The position numbers were made by a program, and so were the translations under genes. 64,000 nucleotides of DNA from Bacteroidota bacterium (GTDB lineage Bacteria; Bacteroidota; Ignavibacteria; UBA10030; UBA8401): positions 486,700-550,699 of the forward strand of contig DATJPT010000008.1 in the NCBI GenBank assembly GCA_035506275.1, in the 5' to 3' direction. This document shows, one piece after another, positions 1 to 10,297 of this stretch. The notes under the pieces were generated by a model. It made no database searches and was not told the DNA's origin. It worked only from the letters and a program-made list of their open reading frames with translations. Positions within the stretch are counted from its first letter, which is position 1, and each line of letters opens with the position of its first letter.

Positions 1-645
1 CGAAGAAAGCCCCAGATTAACATTGACGTTGTCGAGAGTCCTTTGCTGAGACGGGGTCGAAGAGCCGTAGGCCCTGTAGGTTTGGCCGGAAAAATCCAAA
101 CCGCCGTTCAACCTGCTTCCCGCTAAAATTCCGAATGTCTTCGGTGAGAGGTAGTCTCCCTGAATTCCTATACCAGTCTTTTGCCAATCCGCGTTGGTCA
201 CCTGGCCGCTGGTCGAAGCGTAGTTTGCATGAAAGAGAACCCCCCCTGCGTCATAATTTTTCCCAAACCATCCGTCGAGGAACGGCGACGTGTAATTTCC
301 GATGCCCCCCTGCACTCTTCCGCTCATCTCGTTTGCCACCCCGCCGAGATCCTTCTGCACTTTCGTACCGCTTCCAATCCCCGCATCCTTCGCACCGGGC
401 GTCGGCGACCCTGCAACGTAGACCTTGTCTTCCTCGATCATCGACTTCAACGAGACGGGAAGGTCGATCGTCTCCTGTCCGGTGATGAGAAATTCGGGAA
501 GGTCGATCTTGGGAAGGTTCGCCTGGCTCTGATCCGGCACCGTTGCATCGCGCTGCGCGGGTTCTTTTTTCTCCTGCGCTGAAAGCGAGACAGCAAAAAC
601 AATTACGCCGACAGCCAGTAGGCTGTTGTGGCTAGGCAGATTCAT
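1..645 (-). CDS. Outer-membrane beta-barrel-like protein, N-terminal part (runs off window)
   Basis: The first 215 codons of a gene that continues beyond the window edge. A signal peptide (hydrophobic stretch about residues 9-22, ending near SLSAQ) is followed by a charged, proline-rich linker with a repeated LP-I-DLP pattern. From about residue 100 there are alternating polar/aromatic stretches typical of outer-membrane strands (GNYTSPFLDGWFGKNY, then GGLDFSGQTYRAYG). The frame is open to the edge with no frameshift. The ATG overlaps the stop of the upstream TPR gene by one base (TGATG), so the two are probably translationally coupled. I do not recognise the family; a barrel working with a periplasmic TPR scaffold is an inference from context. 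Confidence 0.75.
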   Translation of the reverse strand, partial: MNLPSHNSLLAVGVIVFAVSLSAQEKKEPAQRDATVPDQSQANLPKIDLPEFLITGQETIDLPVSLKSMIEEDKVYVAGSPTPGAKDAGIGSGTKVQKDLGGVANEMSGRVQGGIGNYTSPFLDGWFGKNYDAGGVLFHANYASTSGQVTNADWQKTGIGIQGDYLSPKTFGILAGSRLNGGLDFSGQTYRAYGSSTPSQQRTLDNVNVNLGLSS

Positions 646-3600
646 CAGAGCTGTTCCAGTTTTCGAAGTCTTTGTTCGGCTTCGGCCGCAAGGTCCCCGC
701 CGTGTTTAACGACAAAACTGTAGGCGTCCTTTGCCTTCTCTTTCTGATTTGTTTTCTCGTAACAGTCGCCGAGGTTGAAATACGATTTGACGATCCAGTC
801 ATCGGCCGAAGGAAAAACATATTTCACCCGAAGAAACGAGAGGATGGCTTCGGAATAATTCTTCGACGCCTGCTGGGTGGCCCCCACCGCATACTGCGCC
901 TCTGCCCCCAGCTCGTCGGTCCTGTTCGTCGCAACAGACTTAAAATACTCAAGCGCCGGAGCATAATTCTCTACCGATTCGTTCATCCAGCCGAGGGCGA
1001 CCTTGCTCCTGTCGCTTGCGGCCGTTTTTGGATATTGCGCGATCGTTGCCTGGAATTTTCTGACGGCGTCATCGGTCTGATTGGTAGATTTCAGCACCAC
1101 GCCCTGCTGATAGGAGGCTTCGGCCGCGTCTTCGGACTTTGGATACTGGTCCAGAATTTTTTGGAACGATGCCAGCGCATCCGCCGGCTTCCCGAGCTGG
1201 GCATATATTCCTCCCTGCTCGAACAATGCTGCGCTTGCGAGCTTGTTGGACGGATATTTTTCCACGACCGACTGGAATGATTGAAGCGCCTCTTGCCGGT
1301 TGTTCAGCGCGGCGTAGCATTTTCCCGTCCAATAATATGCGTCCGGAGCAAGCTTGCTCTTTGGGAATCGCTGCAGCAAATCCTGGTAGGCCTTGACGGC
1401 GTCCTCGTACTGCTTCTGGCTGAAATAGATGTCCGCTTTCTTATAGAAGAGTTCATCCGCAGATCTTGCGTTCGGATTATTCTTCACATACTCATCGATG
1501 GTCCGCGCCGCATCCCCCGGTTTGTCGAGAAGGACGTAGCAATACTGGATGCCGTTGACCGCATCGCTCGCGTACGCCGAGCCGGGAAATTTTGCTACAA
1601 CATTTTGGTATGCCTGGATCGCCTCGTCGTATTTCTCCAGATTATAGTATGAATCGCCGATACTGTAGTAAGCCTTGGGAACAAGTTCGCTCTTCGGGTA
1701 TCGGGAGACGACGTTCTGAAAGACAGCGATCGCCTTGTCGTATTTTTTCGTTTGAAAATAGATCCATCCGATGCCGTAATCCGCATCATCGGCGAGGTCG
1801 GAATTCGGGAAATGGGCGATCAGATTCTCGAAATCCTTCACGCCGATGTCAAGTTTGTCGGATTTGTAGTCAGATTGCGCAAGCTGATAATATGCATAGT
1901 CGATCCCGCTTTGCGACGGGAACGATTGAATCGCTCCTCTGTACGCTTCGGCAGCTTTGACGTATTCTTTCATATAGTAGTACGAGTCGCCTAGCCGGAG
2001 CTGCGCATCAAAGACAAATTGTGAAGACGTCCCGGCGTTCAGTACCTTGCGGAATGATTCTGCCGCCTCATTGTATTTTCCTTCCTTGTAATAGCTCCAG
2101 GCGAGTCCATACTGAGCATCAAGGAGTTTCGGCTGGTTTGATCCTTGCTTCAAATACTGAGAATAGTACTTTTCCGCTTCCGCATACTGGCCGGCCTGGA
2201 ACTCCGATTCCCCGGTCCAAAAGAGGGCTTCGGGCGCCTTGACGTTCTGCGGGTACTCATTCAAGAAAAAAACGAATTGAGCAGCAGCATCCGGAAATTT
2301 CCCCATTTTATACAGCGACCAGGCTTCCTGGAAGGACGCGATTCCCTTTACCGAATCATTCGCCGGAGAAAGCGACCTGATCGACCGGAATGCCTGCGCC
2401 GCATCCTCGTAATTCTTCTTTGCGATATAGGATTCGCCGAGCATCCGGTATGCATCAGCCGCGGCATCACCCGACGGATATTTCTTTGTCACTTGCACGA
2501 AGAACGGAATTGCTGCGTCATAATTTTTTTGATCGTAATACACCATTCCCGATTCATACAATGCATTGTCTGCATATTCGCCATTCGGCCTTTGCGCAAC
2601 GACCCGGTCATAGATCTCCAAAGCTCCCTTCGTATCCCCCGAAAGACGGACGGCCTGGGCCTTGCGGAAAAGAGAATTATAGGCAATGTCGTCCGAGCCG
2701 GCTGCCAGATCGCCGAAAATCCTGGCCGCTTGCGAGAATTCGTTCGTCTTCAAGTAGGTCCAACCGATCGAATAGGTTACAGTGCGCACAAGCTGGTTGG
2801 AGGGATAATTCCTGCAGAATTCTTCATACAGCGACCGCGCTTTCGGATAATTCTGCAAATTATAATAATCCTCTGCAACGCAATAATCCGCCCCCGCTTT
2901 CTCGCTTGAGTCGGTGATGGAAGGTTTTGCCGCGGTAAGAAAATCAATGCTCTTCTGGAATTGCCCGCTTTTGCTGTAACAATCACCGATACGAACAGAA
3001 GTGGTGGAAAGAAGTTCGCTCTGCTTCTTTTCCACAAGGAGCTTTTGATAGTAGCCTATCGCTTTTTGATACTCCTTCTGTCGTTCTGCAGTCCATCCAA
3101 GCGAGTAGAGCGCGTAATCCGAGAGTCTGTTTGAAGGATATTTTTCAGCGCTGAGGGTATAGTACTTTGACGCAGACGCTAGGTCGTCAGTCTTGAAATA
3201 TGCCTCTCCTGCCCAATACGCCGCCTCGCCAGCCAGGTCATTCTCGCTGTAGTTTTCTACGATCTCTTTATAGACCGGGATCGCCTCCGCAAAATGATGG
3301 AGTTTGAAATCGGCTTCGCCTATCCTGAAGAGGGCGTCGGGACGAAGCTTGTGCCTCGGGAATTCTCGGATAAACGCCTGCAAATCGGCGATCGCCTCGT
3401 CATAGTTTCCCATCGCAAAACGGCATTCGGCATAGAGAAAGATCGCGTCGGGACGTTTCGTGCTGGCGGGATACTGATCTATGAATTTTTGGAATTGGTC
3501 TGAGGCGAGTTGGTAAAGCTTATCCTGGTATAACCCAAACGCAAACGCATAGTCCTGGGATTCCTGGACTCCGGTAGTATTGATTTGAGAAATGAGAGGC

Positions 3601-3689
3601 TGCACCGACCCGAGGCCGAGCAGACAAGATAGCAGCAAAAGATGAACAATCCTTCCCCTTGAAAGCTTTTCCTTCCAGAAATTGTCCAT
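645..3689 (-). CDS. Giant exported TPR-repeat protein (1014 aa)
   Basis: N-terminal signal peptide (hydrophobic core about residues 16-34), then about 25 tetratricopeptide-like repeats of 35-38 residues filling the chain, with recurring signatures such as Y-KA-A-Y--------P-S--A--A-Y-IG. There is no catalytic domain, so it is a protein-protein scaffold, probably periplasmic or attached to the outer membrane. It resembles the YbgF/BamD-like TPR proteins of Bacteroidota but is far longer. Its N-terminus resembles that of the 1212-residue TPR protein at 26646-30284 (both have F-LYxDKLY-LA--QF--FI--YP), so the two look like paralogues. It is the first gene of an operon with the barrel protein downstream. 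A promoter candidate lies at 3727-3755. Confidence 0.9.
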   Translation of the reverse strand: MDNFWKEKLSRGRIVHLLLLSCLLGLGSVQPLISQINTTGVQESQDYAFAFGLYQDKLYQLASDQFQKFIDQYPASTKRPDAIFLYAECRFAMGNYDEAIADLQAFIREFPRHKLRPDALFRIGEADFKLHHFAEAIPVYKEIVENYSENDLAGEAAYWAGEAYFKTDDLASASKYYTLSAEKYPSNRLSDYALYSLGWTAERQKEYQKAIGYYQKLLVEKKQSELLSTTSVRIGDCYSKSGQFQKSIDFLTAAKPSITDSSEKAGADYCVAEDYYNLQNYPKARSLYEEFCRNYPSNQLVRTVTYSIGWTYLKTNEFSQAARIFGDLAAGSDDIAYNSLFRKAQAVRLSGDTKGALEIYDRVVAQRPNGEYADNALYESGMVYYDQKNYDAAIPFFVQVTKKYPSGDAAADAYRMLGESYIAKKNYEDAAQAFRSIRSLSPANDSVKGIASFQEAWSLYKMGKFPDAAAQFVFFLNEYPQNVKAPEALFWTGESEFQAGQYAEAEKYYSQYLKQGSNQPKLLDAQYGLAWSYYKEGKYNEAAESFRKVLNAGTSSQFVFDAQLRLGDSYYYMKEYVKAAEAYRGAIQSFPSQSGIDYAYYQLAQSDYKSDKLDIGVKDFENLIAHFPNSDLADDADYGIGWIYFQTKKYDKAIAVFQNVVSRYPKSELVPKAYYSIGDSYYNLEKYDEAIQAYQNVVAKFPGSAYASDAVNGIQYCYVLLDKPGDAARTIDEYVKNNPNARSADELFYKKADIYFSQKQYEDAVKAYQDLLQRFPKSKLAPDAYYWTGKCYAALNNRQEALQSFQSVVEKYPSNKLASAALFEQGGIYAQLGKPADALASFQKILDQYPKSEDAAEASYQQGVVLKSTNQTDDAVRKFQATIAQYPKTAASDRSKVALGWMNESVENYAPALEYFKSVATNRTDELGAEAQYAVGATQQASKNYSEAILSFLRVKYVFPSADDWIVKSYFNLGDCYEKTNQKEKAKDAYSFVVKHGGDLAAEAEQRLRKLEQL

Positions 3690-3710
3690 TTAAAGTAAAG
3701 GTTTTAATAG

Positions 3711-3738
3711 ATGTATTAACTTAATCAATTTAATACAT
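3711..3738. promoter_or_regulatory. Inverted repeat (operator-like) upstream of the giant TPR gene
   Basis: ATGTATTAA at 3711-3719 and its perfect complement TTAATACAT at 3730-3738, separated by 10 bases. It covers the proposed -10 box of the TPR promoter, so a DNA-binding protein here could block transcription. It is AT-rich and not followed by a T run in the minus direction, so a terminator is less likely. Confidence 0.4.
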
Positions 3739-3755
3739 AGAAGAGTTCGTGTCAA
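3727..3755 (-). promoter_or_regulatory. Promoter candidate for the giant TPR gene
   Basis: On the minus strand, TTGACA (3755-3750), a 17-base spacer and TAAATT (3732-3727). The start would lie about 30 bases upstream of the ATG at 3689. The -35 is a perfect hexamer; the -10 matches 4 of 6. Confidence 0.45.
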
Positions 3756-3872
3756 GGGGACGGAAACGGGGGTGTGACCCAGGCGATCAGTTGTCCGGGG
3801 TATCCAAAAGGCATCAATTTTCGGTTTGGCGGGAAAAAGAAGGCTTGGATTGCGATGCCACCCCCCAAGAAA

Positions 3873-6800
3873 TCACGCGCGGTGGAATTCCTGCAGGCTC
3901 TTCACCGACATTTTTCCATGCCGGATTTCTTCGATTGCTCGTACCGCGGTCGCCGCGGCCGAAAGCGTTGTGATGAACGCAACCTTGTGTTCGATCGCGG
4001 CCCATCCGATAGAGTACTCGTCAAAACGGGATTCTTCGCCGAGCGGGGTATTGATGACCAACGCCACTTCACCGTTCTTGATATGGTCGACGATGTTCGG
4101 CCGCCCTTCCTGAACCTTAAATACCTGCTTGTTGGCGATCCCGTGAGAGGTGAGAAATTTTGAAGTCCCTTCAGTAGAGACGATATCGAAACCGAGCTGA
4201 ATATAATCCTTCACGATCTCGAGCGTCTCTTCAGTTTTGTCATTTTCGTTGACGCTGACAAAGACCGTTCCTCGCTCAGGCAGCGCGTTCCCTGCGCTGA
4301 TCTGAGATTTGGCAACAGACGCTCCGAACGAAGAAGAAATTCCCATGACCTCCCCGGTCGAGCGCATTTCGGGACCGAGAAACATCGTGACTTTCGGGAA
4401 TTTGGAGAAGGGGAATACGGCCTCCTTCACCGAAATATGCTTGACCTTTTTGAAATCGAAACCTAAAACGCCGAGTTCCTTCAACTTCTTCCCTGCCATC
4501 ACTTTTGCGGCAACCTTCGCCAACGGAAGCCCGGTGGCTTTGCTGACAAACGGCACCGTGCGCGACGCGCGAGGATTGACTTCCAGCACGTAAACAACAT
4601 TGTCCTTCATCGCGAACTGCACGTTGATCAGGCCGACGACGCGGAGGGCAAAAGCAAGTTTCTTCGTGATCTGAATGATCTCGTCGGTCTTCTCGGCGCT
4701 CAGCATGAACGGCGGAAGCGCGCACGCGCTGTCGCCGGAGTGAATTCCGGCTTCTTCAATATGCTCCATCACGCCGCCGATCAGAACGTCATCCCCGTCG
4801 CATACCGCGTCGACGTCGAACTCAAAAGCGTCCTCTAAGAAATTATCGATCAAGATCGGATGCTCGGGAGAAACGTCCACAGCCCGTTTCATGTATTCCT
4901 TCAGCGAGGAGGTGTTGTAGCAGATCTCCATCGCGCGGCCCCCAAGGACGTACGACGGACGAACAAGCACAGGAAACCCGATCTCTTCGGCAACGACGAC
5001 GGCGTCCCGAATGGAAAATGCGGTCCCGTACTTCGGATGGGAAATTTTATGCTGACGGAGGAGCGCACCGAAGCGTTTCCTGTCCTCGGCAAGGTCGATG
5101 CCTTCCGTCGACGTTCCGAGAATGCGCACTCCATGCGACTCGAGCTCTTTCGCGATCTTCAGCGGTGTTTGCCCGCCGAAGCTGACAATGATCCCTTCCG
5201 GCTTCTCATACTCGCAGATATTCAGCACATCTTCGACCGTCAGCGGCTCAAAATAAAGTTTGTCGGTCGTATCGTAATCGGTGGACACCGTCTCCGGGTT
5301 GCAATTGATCATGATCGTCTCATATCCTTCGTCGCGAAGGGCATAGACGCCGTGAACACAGCAATAATCGAACTCGATGCCCTGCCCGATTCTATTCGGT
5401 CCGCCGCCGAGGATGATCACTTTCTTTTTTGGCGAGCGGACCGACTCGTTCTCCTTCTCGTATGTCGAATAGTGATACGGCGTGTGGGCTTCGAATTCTG
5501 CGGCGCACGTGTCCACCGTTTTGAAGACAGGGATCACGCCCATCTTTTTCCGCAGATCTCTGACGGCGTCCTCGTCCGTCTTCCAGAGATGAGCGAGCTG
5601 TTTGTCGGAAAATCCGTACCGCTTCGCTTCTAAGAGAACTTCGGCAGTAACAGAGGAAAATCTATTCCTGGCAGAATGAGATCTGACATCCTCATCGTGC
5701 TTCCATACCAGCGACCACAGCTCGTCCTCTGCATCGACGATCTGCTTGATATTGAACAGGAACCAGGGGTCGATCTTCGTAAGCGAAAATATCTCTTCGA
5801 TCGTGAATCCAAGCTGGAAAGCATACCTGATGAAGAAAATATTGCTCGGTTTAGGCCTCCGCAGCTGGTCTTTGACCTTGCGGACCCATTCGGTCTTCGA
5901 TTTTTCGGAAAGCTTTCGGTGGTCGAAGAGGTCTTTTCCGTCCGCTCCGAGTCCAGCCCTTCCTGTTTCGAGCGAGCGGAGGGCTTTCTGCAGCGCCTCT
6001 TTGAACGTACGCCCGAACGCCATCGCCTCGCCGACCGATTTCATCTGCACGCCGAGCGTTTCGTCGACGCCTTTGAACTTCTCAAAATCCCACCGGGGGA
6101 TCTTCACGACGGTGTAGTCGATCGTCGGTTCAAACGATGCGGGAGTGAGTTTCGTGATGTCGTTTGGAATTTCGTCGAGCGTGTAGCCGACCGCAAGCTT
6201 GGCGGCTATTTTTGCGATCGGGAACCCTGTCGCCTTTGAAGCGAGCGCCGAGCTTCGCGAGACGCGCGGGTTCATCTCGATGATGTACATGCGGCCGTCA
6301 GCCGGATTGATCGCGAACTGAACGTTCGATCCCCCGGTGTCGACGCCGATGGCACGCATCACCGTGATCGCCGCGTCGCGCATAAATTGATATTCTTTAT
6401 CGGTCAGCGTCTGCGCAGGGGCAACGGTGATCGAATCGCCGGTGTGCACCCCCATCGGGTCCAGATTCTCGATCGAACAGATGATGACGACATTGTCCTT
6501 TGTGTCGCGCATTACCTCGAGTTCATATTCCTTCCAGCCGATGACCGATTCTTCGATAAGGACTTCGTGGATCGGACTGTTCGTGATGCCGTGCTCAACG
6601 ATGCTGCGGAATTCTTCAATGTTGTAGGCGATACCGCCGCCGGTTCCGCCAAGAGTGAACGAGGGCCGGATAATGATGGGAAAACCGATACCATCGACAA
6701 TTTTCAGAGCTTCCTCATAGCTGTAAACAAAACCGCCGCGGGGCATATGAAGTCCGGCGGCGCGCATCGTCTTCTGAAACAGCTGGCGGTCCTCCGCCTT

Positions 6801-7172
6801 CCTGATCGCATCGAGCTTCGCTCCGATCAGCTCGACGCCGTATTTCTCGAGGGTCCCCCGTTCGGCGAGGGCGACCGCTGTGTTGAGAGCGGTTTGCCCT
6901 CCCATCGTCGGAAGGATCGCATCCGGCTTTTCTTTCTCGATGATCATTTCAACAAAGTCCGGGGTGATCGGCTCGACGTAGGTCGCATCCGCAAGGTCCG
7001 GATCCGTCATGATCGTGGCCGGATTGCTGTTGATCAGAATAACGCGGTATCCTTCTTCGCGAAGAACCTTGCACGCCTGTGTTCCCGAATAATCGAACTC
7101 GCATGCCTGGCCGATGACGATCGGACCGCTGCCGATGATGAGAATCGATTTGATGTCTGTACGTTTTGGCAT
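3873..7172 (-). CDS. carB: Carbamoyl-phosphate synthase large chain
   Basis: Makes carbamoyl phosphate from bicarbonate, ATP and glutamine-derived ammonia for pyrimidine and arginine synthesis; cytoplasmic. The two homologous halves are clear: an N-terminal ATP-grasp carboxyphosphate half ([18 protein letters not shown] near the start; [10 protein letters not shown] at about 172) and a carbamoyl-phosphate half that restarts with [18 protein letters not shown]-terminal MGS-like allosteric domain follows. The reading frame is open to a start at 7232, but MPKRTDIK at 7172 matches the family N-terminus exactly, giving 1099 residues (E. coli CarB has 1073). The 7232 alternative would translate through a strong hairpin. 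No carA is adjacent, so the small subunit must lie elsewhere. Confidence 0.97.
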   Translation of the reverse strand: MPKRTDIKSILIIGSGPIVIGQACEFDYSGTQACKVLREEGYRVILINSNPATIMTDPDLADATYVEPITPDFVEMIIEKEKPDAILPTMGGQTALNTAVALAERGTLEKYGVELIGAKLDAIRKAEDRQLFQKTMRAAGLHMPRGGFVYSYEEALKIVDGIGFPIIIRPSFTLGGTGGGIAYNIEEFRSIVEHGITNSPIHEVLIEESVIGWKEYELEVMRDTKDNVVIICSIENLDPMGVHTGDSITVAPAQTLTDKEYQFMRDAAITVMRAIGVDTGGSNVQFAINPADGRMYIIEMNPRVSRSSALASKATGFPIAKIAAKLAVGYTLDEIPNDITKLTPASFEPTIDYTVVKIPRWDFEKFKGVDETLGVQMKSVGEAMAFGRTFKEALQKALRSLETGRAGLGADGKDLFDHRKLSEKSKTEWVRKVKDQLRRPKPSNIFFIRYAFQLGFTIEEIFSLTKIDPWFLFNIKQIVDAEDELWSLVWKHDEDVRSHSARNRFSSVTAEVLLEAKRYGFSDKQLAHLWKTDEDAVRDLRKKMGVIPVFKTVDTCAAEFEAHTPYHYSTYEKENESVRSPKKKVIILGGGPNRIGQGIEFDYCCVHGVYALRDEGYETIMINCNPETVSTDYDTTDKLYFEPLTVEDVLNICEYEKPEGIIVSFGGQTPLKIAKELESHGVRILGTSTEGIDLAEDRKRFGALLRQHKISHPKYGTAFSIRDAVVVAEEIGFPVLVRPSYVLGGRAMEICYNTSSLKEYMKRAVDVSPEHPILIDNFLEDAFEFDVDAVCDGDDVLIGGVMEHIEEAGIHSGDSACALPPFMLSAEKTDEIIQITKKLAFALRVVGLINVQFAMKDNVVYVLEVNPRASRTVPFVSKATGLPLAKVAAKVMAGKKLKELGVLGFDFKKVKHISVKEAVFPFSKFPKVTMFLGPEMRSTGEVMGISSSFGASVAKSQISAGNALPERGTVFVSVNENDKTEETLEIVKDYIQLGFDIVSTEGTSKFLTSHGIANKQVFKVQEGRPNIVDHIKNGEVALVINTPLGEESRFDEYSIGWAAIEHKVAFITTLSAAATAVRAIEEIRHGKMSVKSLQEFHRA

Positions 7173-7201
7173 TGACGGAAGAGTTGTTTTAGGTACACAA
7201 A

Positions 7202-7229
7202 AACCTGACCGCATTGCGCGCGTCAGGTT
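7202..7229 (-). promoter_or_regulatory. Terminator-like hairpin in the carB leader (possible attenuator)
   Basis: On the minus strand AACCTGAC pairs perfectly with GTCAGGTT, with a small inner CGC-AAT-GCG stem in the loop, and the 3' arm runs straight into TTTTT. It sits between the proposed carB promoter and the ATG at 7172, where a terminator would stop carB itself. That placement is typical of attenuation, and pyrimidine genes are often controlled this way. No PyrR-type anti-terminator pairing was worked out. Confidence 0.5.
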
Positions 7230-7246
7230 CATTTGATTCCTTCATC

Positions 7247-7275
7247 ATTATACAAAAAAATTTTGAGGATTACAA
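7247..7275 (-). promoter_or_regulatory. Promoter candidate for carB
   Basis: On the minus strand, TTGTAA (7275-7270), a 17-base spacer with a T7 tract, and a perfect TATAAT (7252-7247). Transcription would begin near 7240, giving a leader of about 68 bases that holds the hairpin at 7202-7229. Confidence 0.6.
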
Positions 7276-7327
7276 TTTGGTCGAAGGCGTTTTTTGAATG
7301 AGAGCGCCGTCCGGTTGACGGAATGAC

Positions 7328-9181
7328 CTAGCAACAGCCGAATTCCGGGGGATCGTTCTTTCCGTTCGAAGCATAGACCACGTGCCCCTGGGTGAAGAAT
7401 TCTTTCTTCACAAGAATTCGGTACCACCGCCTCCCGGAATCGAAGAGGATAATTGCCGCGCAGGCCATGATAACGACGGTGAGCGCGGAATTAAGATATC
7501 CCTGGAACATTGTTGCCGGGTTGCTTGTCATCGGCAAAAAATTATCGGTGATATTCAGGAAACCGGCTGAGAATGTCGTAACGGAAACGAACACCAGCGG
7601 AACCATCGCCACCCACACATATCTCTGCTTTCCCGAATTAATGATCGCCGTGGCGGCAACGCAGAGGGCAACGCTCGCCAGCAATTGGTTTGCGACGCCG
7701 AACATCGGCCAGATGCTGCTGATGTTCCCCGTGTGAATAAAATACGCCCAAGAACAGACGATGAACGCAGTCGAGATCAGCGTGCCGGGAAGCCAATCGG
7801 CTTTTTCAAAAGGCTTGTAGAATTTTCCGACGAATTCCTGGACGAGGAATCTTCCGATGCGTGTTCCGGCGTCGATCGTGGTGAGAATGAACAGCGCCTC
7901 GAACATGATCGCAAAATGGTACCAATATGACATCAAACTTTTCATCCCGGGGAGCGCCGTGAAGATCTGCGCAAAACCGACGGCCAGCGATACAGCGCCC
8001 CCCGGACGCCCCGCAATTGTTTCCCCGACCTCACGGGAGAGTTCCGAGAGATTGACGGTCGACATCCCCAGCGTTGAGAATTTTTGAACCGGGACGTTGA
8101 TGGCGAAATAGTCTCCGGGATAGAGCGAACTCGCGGCCACTAGGGCGATGATCCCGACCAATCCTTCCATGAGCATGGCGCCGTACCCGATCATCGGCGC
8201 GTCGGTCTCTTTATCGAGCATCTTCGGCGTCGTCCCGGATGAGACGAGCGCGTGGAATCCGGAGATCGCTCCGCATGCGATCGTCACGAACACGAACGGA
8301 AAGATCTTTCCCGGAATGATCGGCCCGCCGCCGTGAATGAAACCGGTCACCATCGGCATTTTCAGTTCCGGCATGACGATAAACACCCCGATGACGAGCG
8401 CGGCGATCGTTCCAATTTTCATGTACGAGCTTAGATAATCACGCGGAGCAAGCAGCAGCCACACCGGAAGGATCGAAGCAAAGAAACCGTAGATCGCCAT
8501 CAAATTGATGATGCCGGCCCGCGAAAAGGTAAAGTACGGCTCAAGCCAGGAGCCGGGAATGTAGCTTCCCACAAAAACAGAAATGAGCACTCCGATGACG
8601 CCGATGACGCTCGCTTCCGCGATCCTTCCTTTGCGAATCCTGTACATATAGAGGCCGACAAACAACGCCAGCGGGATCGTCATCGCAATCGTGAACGTTC
8701 CCCACGAGCTGTCGTGAAGCGCGTTCGCGACTGCCAGCCCAAGCCCGGCCAGCGCAATGATGACGATGAAAAGAATTGCAATGGATGCGATCGCTCCCGA
8801 CAACGGGCTCACTTCATGCCTGGCAATCTCTGCGAGCGACTTCCCGTTCCGGCGGATCGAGAGACCGAGAATCAGAAAGTCGTGCACGGCTCCCCCGAGG
8901 ACGACTCCGATCAGCAGCCACAAAAATCCGGGAAGGAACCCGAATTGTGCGGCGAGCACCGGGCCGATCAGAGGGCCGGCGCCGGAAATTGCCGCGAAAT
9001 GATGTCCGAAGAGGACCCATTTATTCGTGGGGAGATAGTTGCTTCCGTCCGTAAAGGTGTGCGCAGGAGTCACACGGCTGTCGTTCAGCGCGATGACCTT
9101 CGCAGCAATGAACGCGCTGTAGTACCGGTACATGATCGCCATGACACACAACGCGCCAAGCAAAAACGGAAAAGCATTCAT
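7328..9181 (-). CDS. cstA: CstA-family carbon starvation / pyruvate-peptide transporter
   Basis: Polytopic inner-membrane protein (about 16 hydrophobic segments over 617 residues) of the CstA/BtsT family. In E. coli these proteins take up pyruvate or peptides under carbon limitation. Family features seen: [21 protein letters not shown] near residue 60, and the later NIPVQ-like/GxxLG helices. The frame extends to a TTG at 9223, but MNAFPFLLG at 9181 gives a normal N-terminus starting with a membrane helix. The protein ends in a Cys-Cys pair (FGCC), which I cannot interpret. It is the last gene of the rnhB-cyclase-like-yraN row, with 50 bases between yraN and this start. Confidence 0.93.
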   Translation of the reverse strand: MNAFPFLLGALCVMAIMYRYYSAFIAAKVIALNDSRVTPAHTFTDGSNYLPTNKWVLFGHHFAAISGAGPLIGPVLAAQFGFLPGFLWLLIGVVLGGAVHDFLILGLSIRRNGKSLAEIARHEVSPLSGAIASIAILFIVIIALAGLGLAVANALHDSSWGTFTIAMTIPLALFVGLYMYRIRKGRIAEASVIGVIGVLISVFVGSYIPGSWLEPYFTFSRAGIINLMAIYGFFASILPVWLLLAPRDYLSSYMKIGTIAALVIGVFIVMPELKMPMVTGFIHGGGPIIPGKIFPFVFVTIACGAISGFHALVSSGTTPKMLDKETDAPMIGYGAMLMEGLVGIIALVAASSLYPGDYFAINVPVQKFSTLGMSTVNLSELSREVGETIAGRPGGAVSLAVGFAQIFTALPGMKSLMSYWYHFAIMFEALFILTTIDAGTRIGRFLVQEFVGKFYKPFEKADWLPGTLISTAFIVCSWAYFIHTGNISSIWPMFGVANQLLASVALCVAATAIINSGKQRYVWVAMVPLVFVSVTTFSAGFLNITDNFLPMTSNPATMFQGYLNSALTVVIMACAAIILFDSGRRWYRILVKKEFFTQGHVVYASNGKNDPPEFGCC

Positions 9182-9231
9182 AACGTCGGCAGAATTATTG
9201 AATGGTAAAGAACCCGGGGACAACCCAAAGG

Positions 9232-9588
9232 CTAAAATGCGTTCTTATAATGGATGAATTTCTTTATACCCTTTTCTATTCTAATGGCGACAACATCGAA
9301 CCTGCACGGGACGTTGTCCAAATGTCTCTCCAAGACATAGCCTTCAGCAGTCCGGCGGATCAGTTCTTGTTTTGCGTACGTGACCGATTCTTCCGGCAAG
9401 CCGAACTGGGCGCTGCGGCGTGTTTTAACCTCAACAAAAACAAGCTCGTCGCCGTCCTTTGCGACGACGTCGATTTCACCGTGGTGGTAAGTAAAATTCC
9501 GGTCAAGGATGGCAAGTCCCCGACGTTGCAAGTAATACACTGCGTCACGTTCGCCGGCATCCCCGATAGCCCGCGCATTTTTTTTCAT
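9232..9588 (-). CDS. yraN: YraN/UPF0102 nuclease-fold protein
   Basis: 118 residues with the YraN signature: [16 protein letters not shown] at the start, then [21 protein letters not shown], the Holliday-junction-resolvase-like core with E, D and E-x-K positions. The biochemical role of the family is not settled. In many genomes yraN lies next to rnhB, as it nearly does here (one gene intervenes), which supports the call. The start ATG follows a G-rich stretch. Confidence 0.93.
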   Translation of the reverse strand: MKKNARAIGDAGERDAVYYLQRRGLAILDRNFTYHHGEIDVVAKDGDELVFVEVKTRRSAQFGLPEESVTYAKQELIRRTAEGYVLERHLDNVPCRFDVVAIRIEKGIKKFIHYKNAF

Positions 9589-9601
9589 CCCCCGATTTCC
9601 T

Positions 9602-10297
9602 TCACAAGAATTTCAAGACTTTCAGCAGGACAAAGAGGAACAAAGCAAACAAAATCAAAACGATCGGGGACCCTTTTTTTGAAGTATCGATCCCTAGTTT
9701 CGACGAAAGCCGCGTTGCCCGTTGAAGATCATCCTGATCCAGCCGCTTGAGTGAAGCTTTCAGATTCTCCGTAACCGATTGCCATCCGACGGAGAACACC
9801 TCTTTCTCGTCGTTTGAAGCCGAGGACGTTCTCTTCCCGATACTTTCAAACTTCAGCGGCAGGAGAAGCCTTACCCTGACAAAGACATCCCTCGTCATGT
9901 AAATGCTGGAGGCAGGGATGGACGCCAAGAGCTCCTTCAGCACCTCTACTCCTTGCCCGTGACAAACTCCATCAGAAAGATACGATTCACCGAAATGAAT
10001 TCCAATGCTTGTTTTGAGAGTCGGCTCACCGGGGGTGGAATTATCCCGGCGAGCGAAACGTTCCTGCAAGTCGATGGCGCAATTGACCGCCTCGGCGGCG
10101 TCCTCAAATTCGGCAAGCAGGAGTTCGCCCGAGGATTGGACAAGAGTGCCTCCATGCACCGAAATCCGGGCCGCCGAGAGATCGGCGATGCTTCCGGCTG
10201 AGTTTTGATGTATCGGCTCCGCGGGATGAAGCTGCAGACCCAGAAGGACGGATATCCGCCGATCGGATGGTGATTGAGAGCTCAATGAATTATTCAT
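9602..10297 (-). CDS. Degenerate class III nucleotide-cyclase-like protein with C-terminal membrane anchor
   Basis: 231 residues. The middle (about 45-150) follows the adenylate/guanylate cyclase homology-domain pattern: GGTLVQSSGELLLAEFEDAAEAVNCAIDLQ, then SIGIHFGES and CHGQGVEVLKELLASIPASSIYMTRDVF. The metal-binding aspartates expected at the domain start and in the G-D-G hairpin are missing (SGE replaces GDG), so catalysis is unlikely. A single hydrophobic helix at about 209-228 ends the protein, so it is probably tail-anchored with the domain in the cytoplasm. Its ATG overlaps the rnhB stop (ATGA), which implies coupling. It could be a ligand-binding or scaffold remnant of a cyclase. The fold call comes from eye alignment only. 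Confidence 0.6.
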   Translation of the reverse strand: MNNSLSSQSPSDRRISVLLGLQLHPAEPIHQNSAGSIADLSAARISVHGGTLVQSSGELLLAEFEDAAEAVNCAIDLQERFARRDNSTPGEPTLKTSIGIHFGESYLSDGVCHGQGVEVLKELLASIPASSIYMTRDVFVRVRLLLPLKFESIGKRTSSASNDEKEVFSVGWQSVTENLKASLKRLDQDDLQRATRLSSKLGIDTSKKGSPIVLILFALFLFVLLKVLKFL

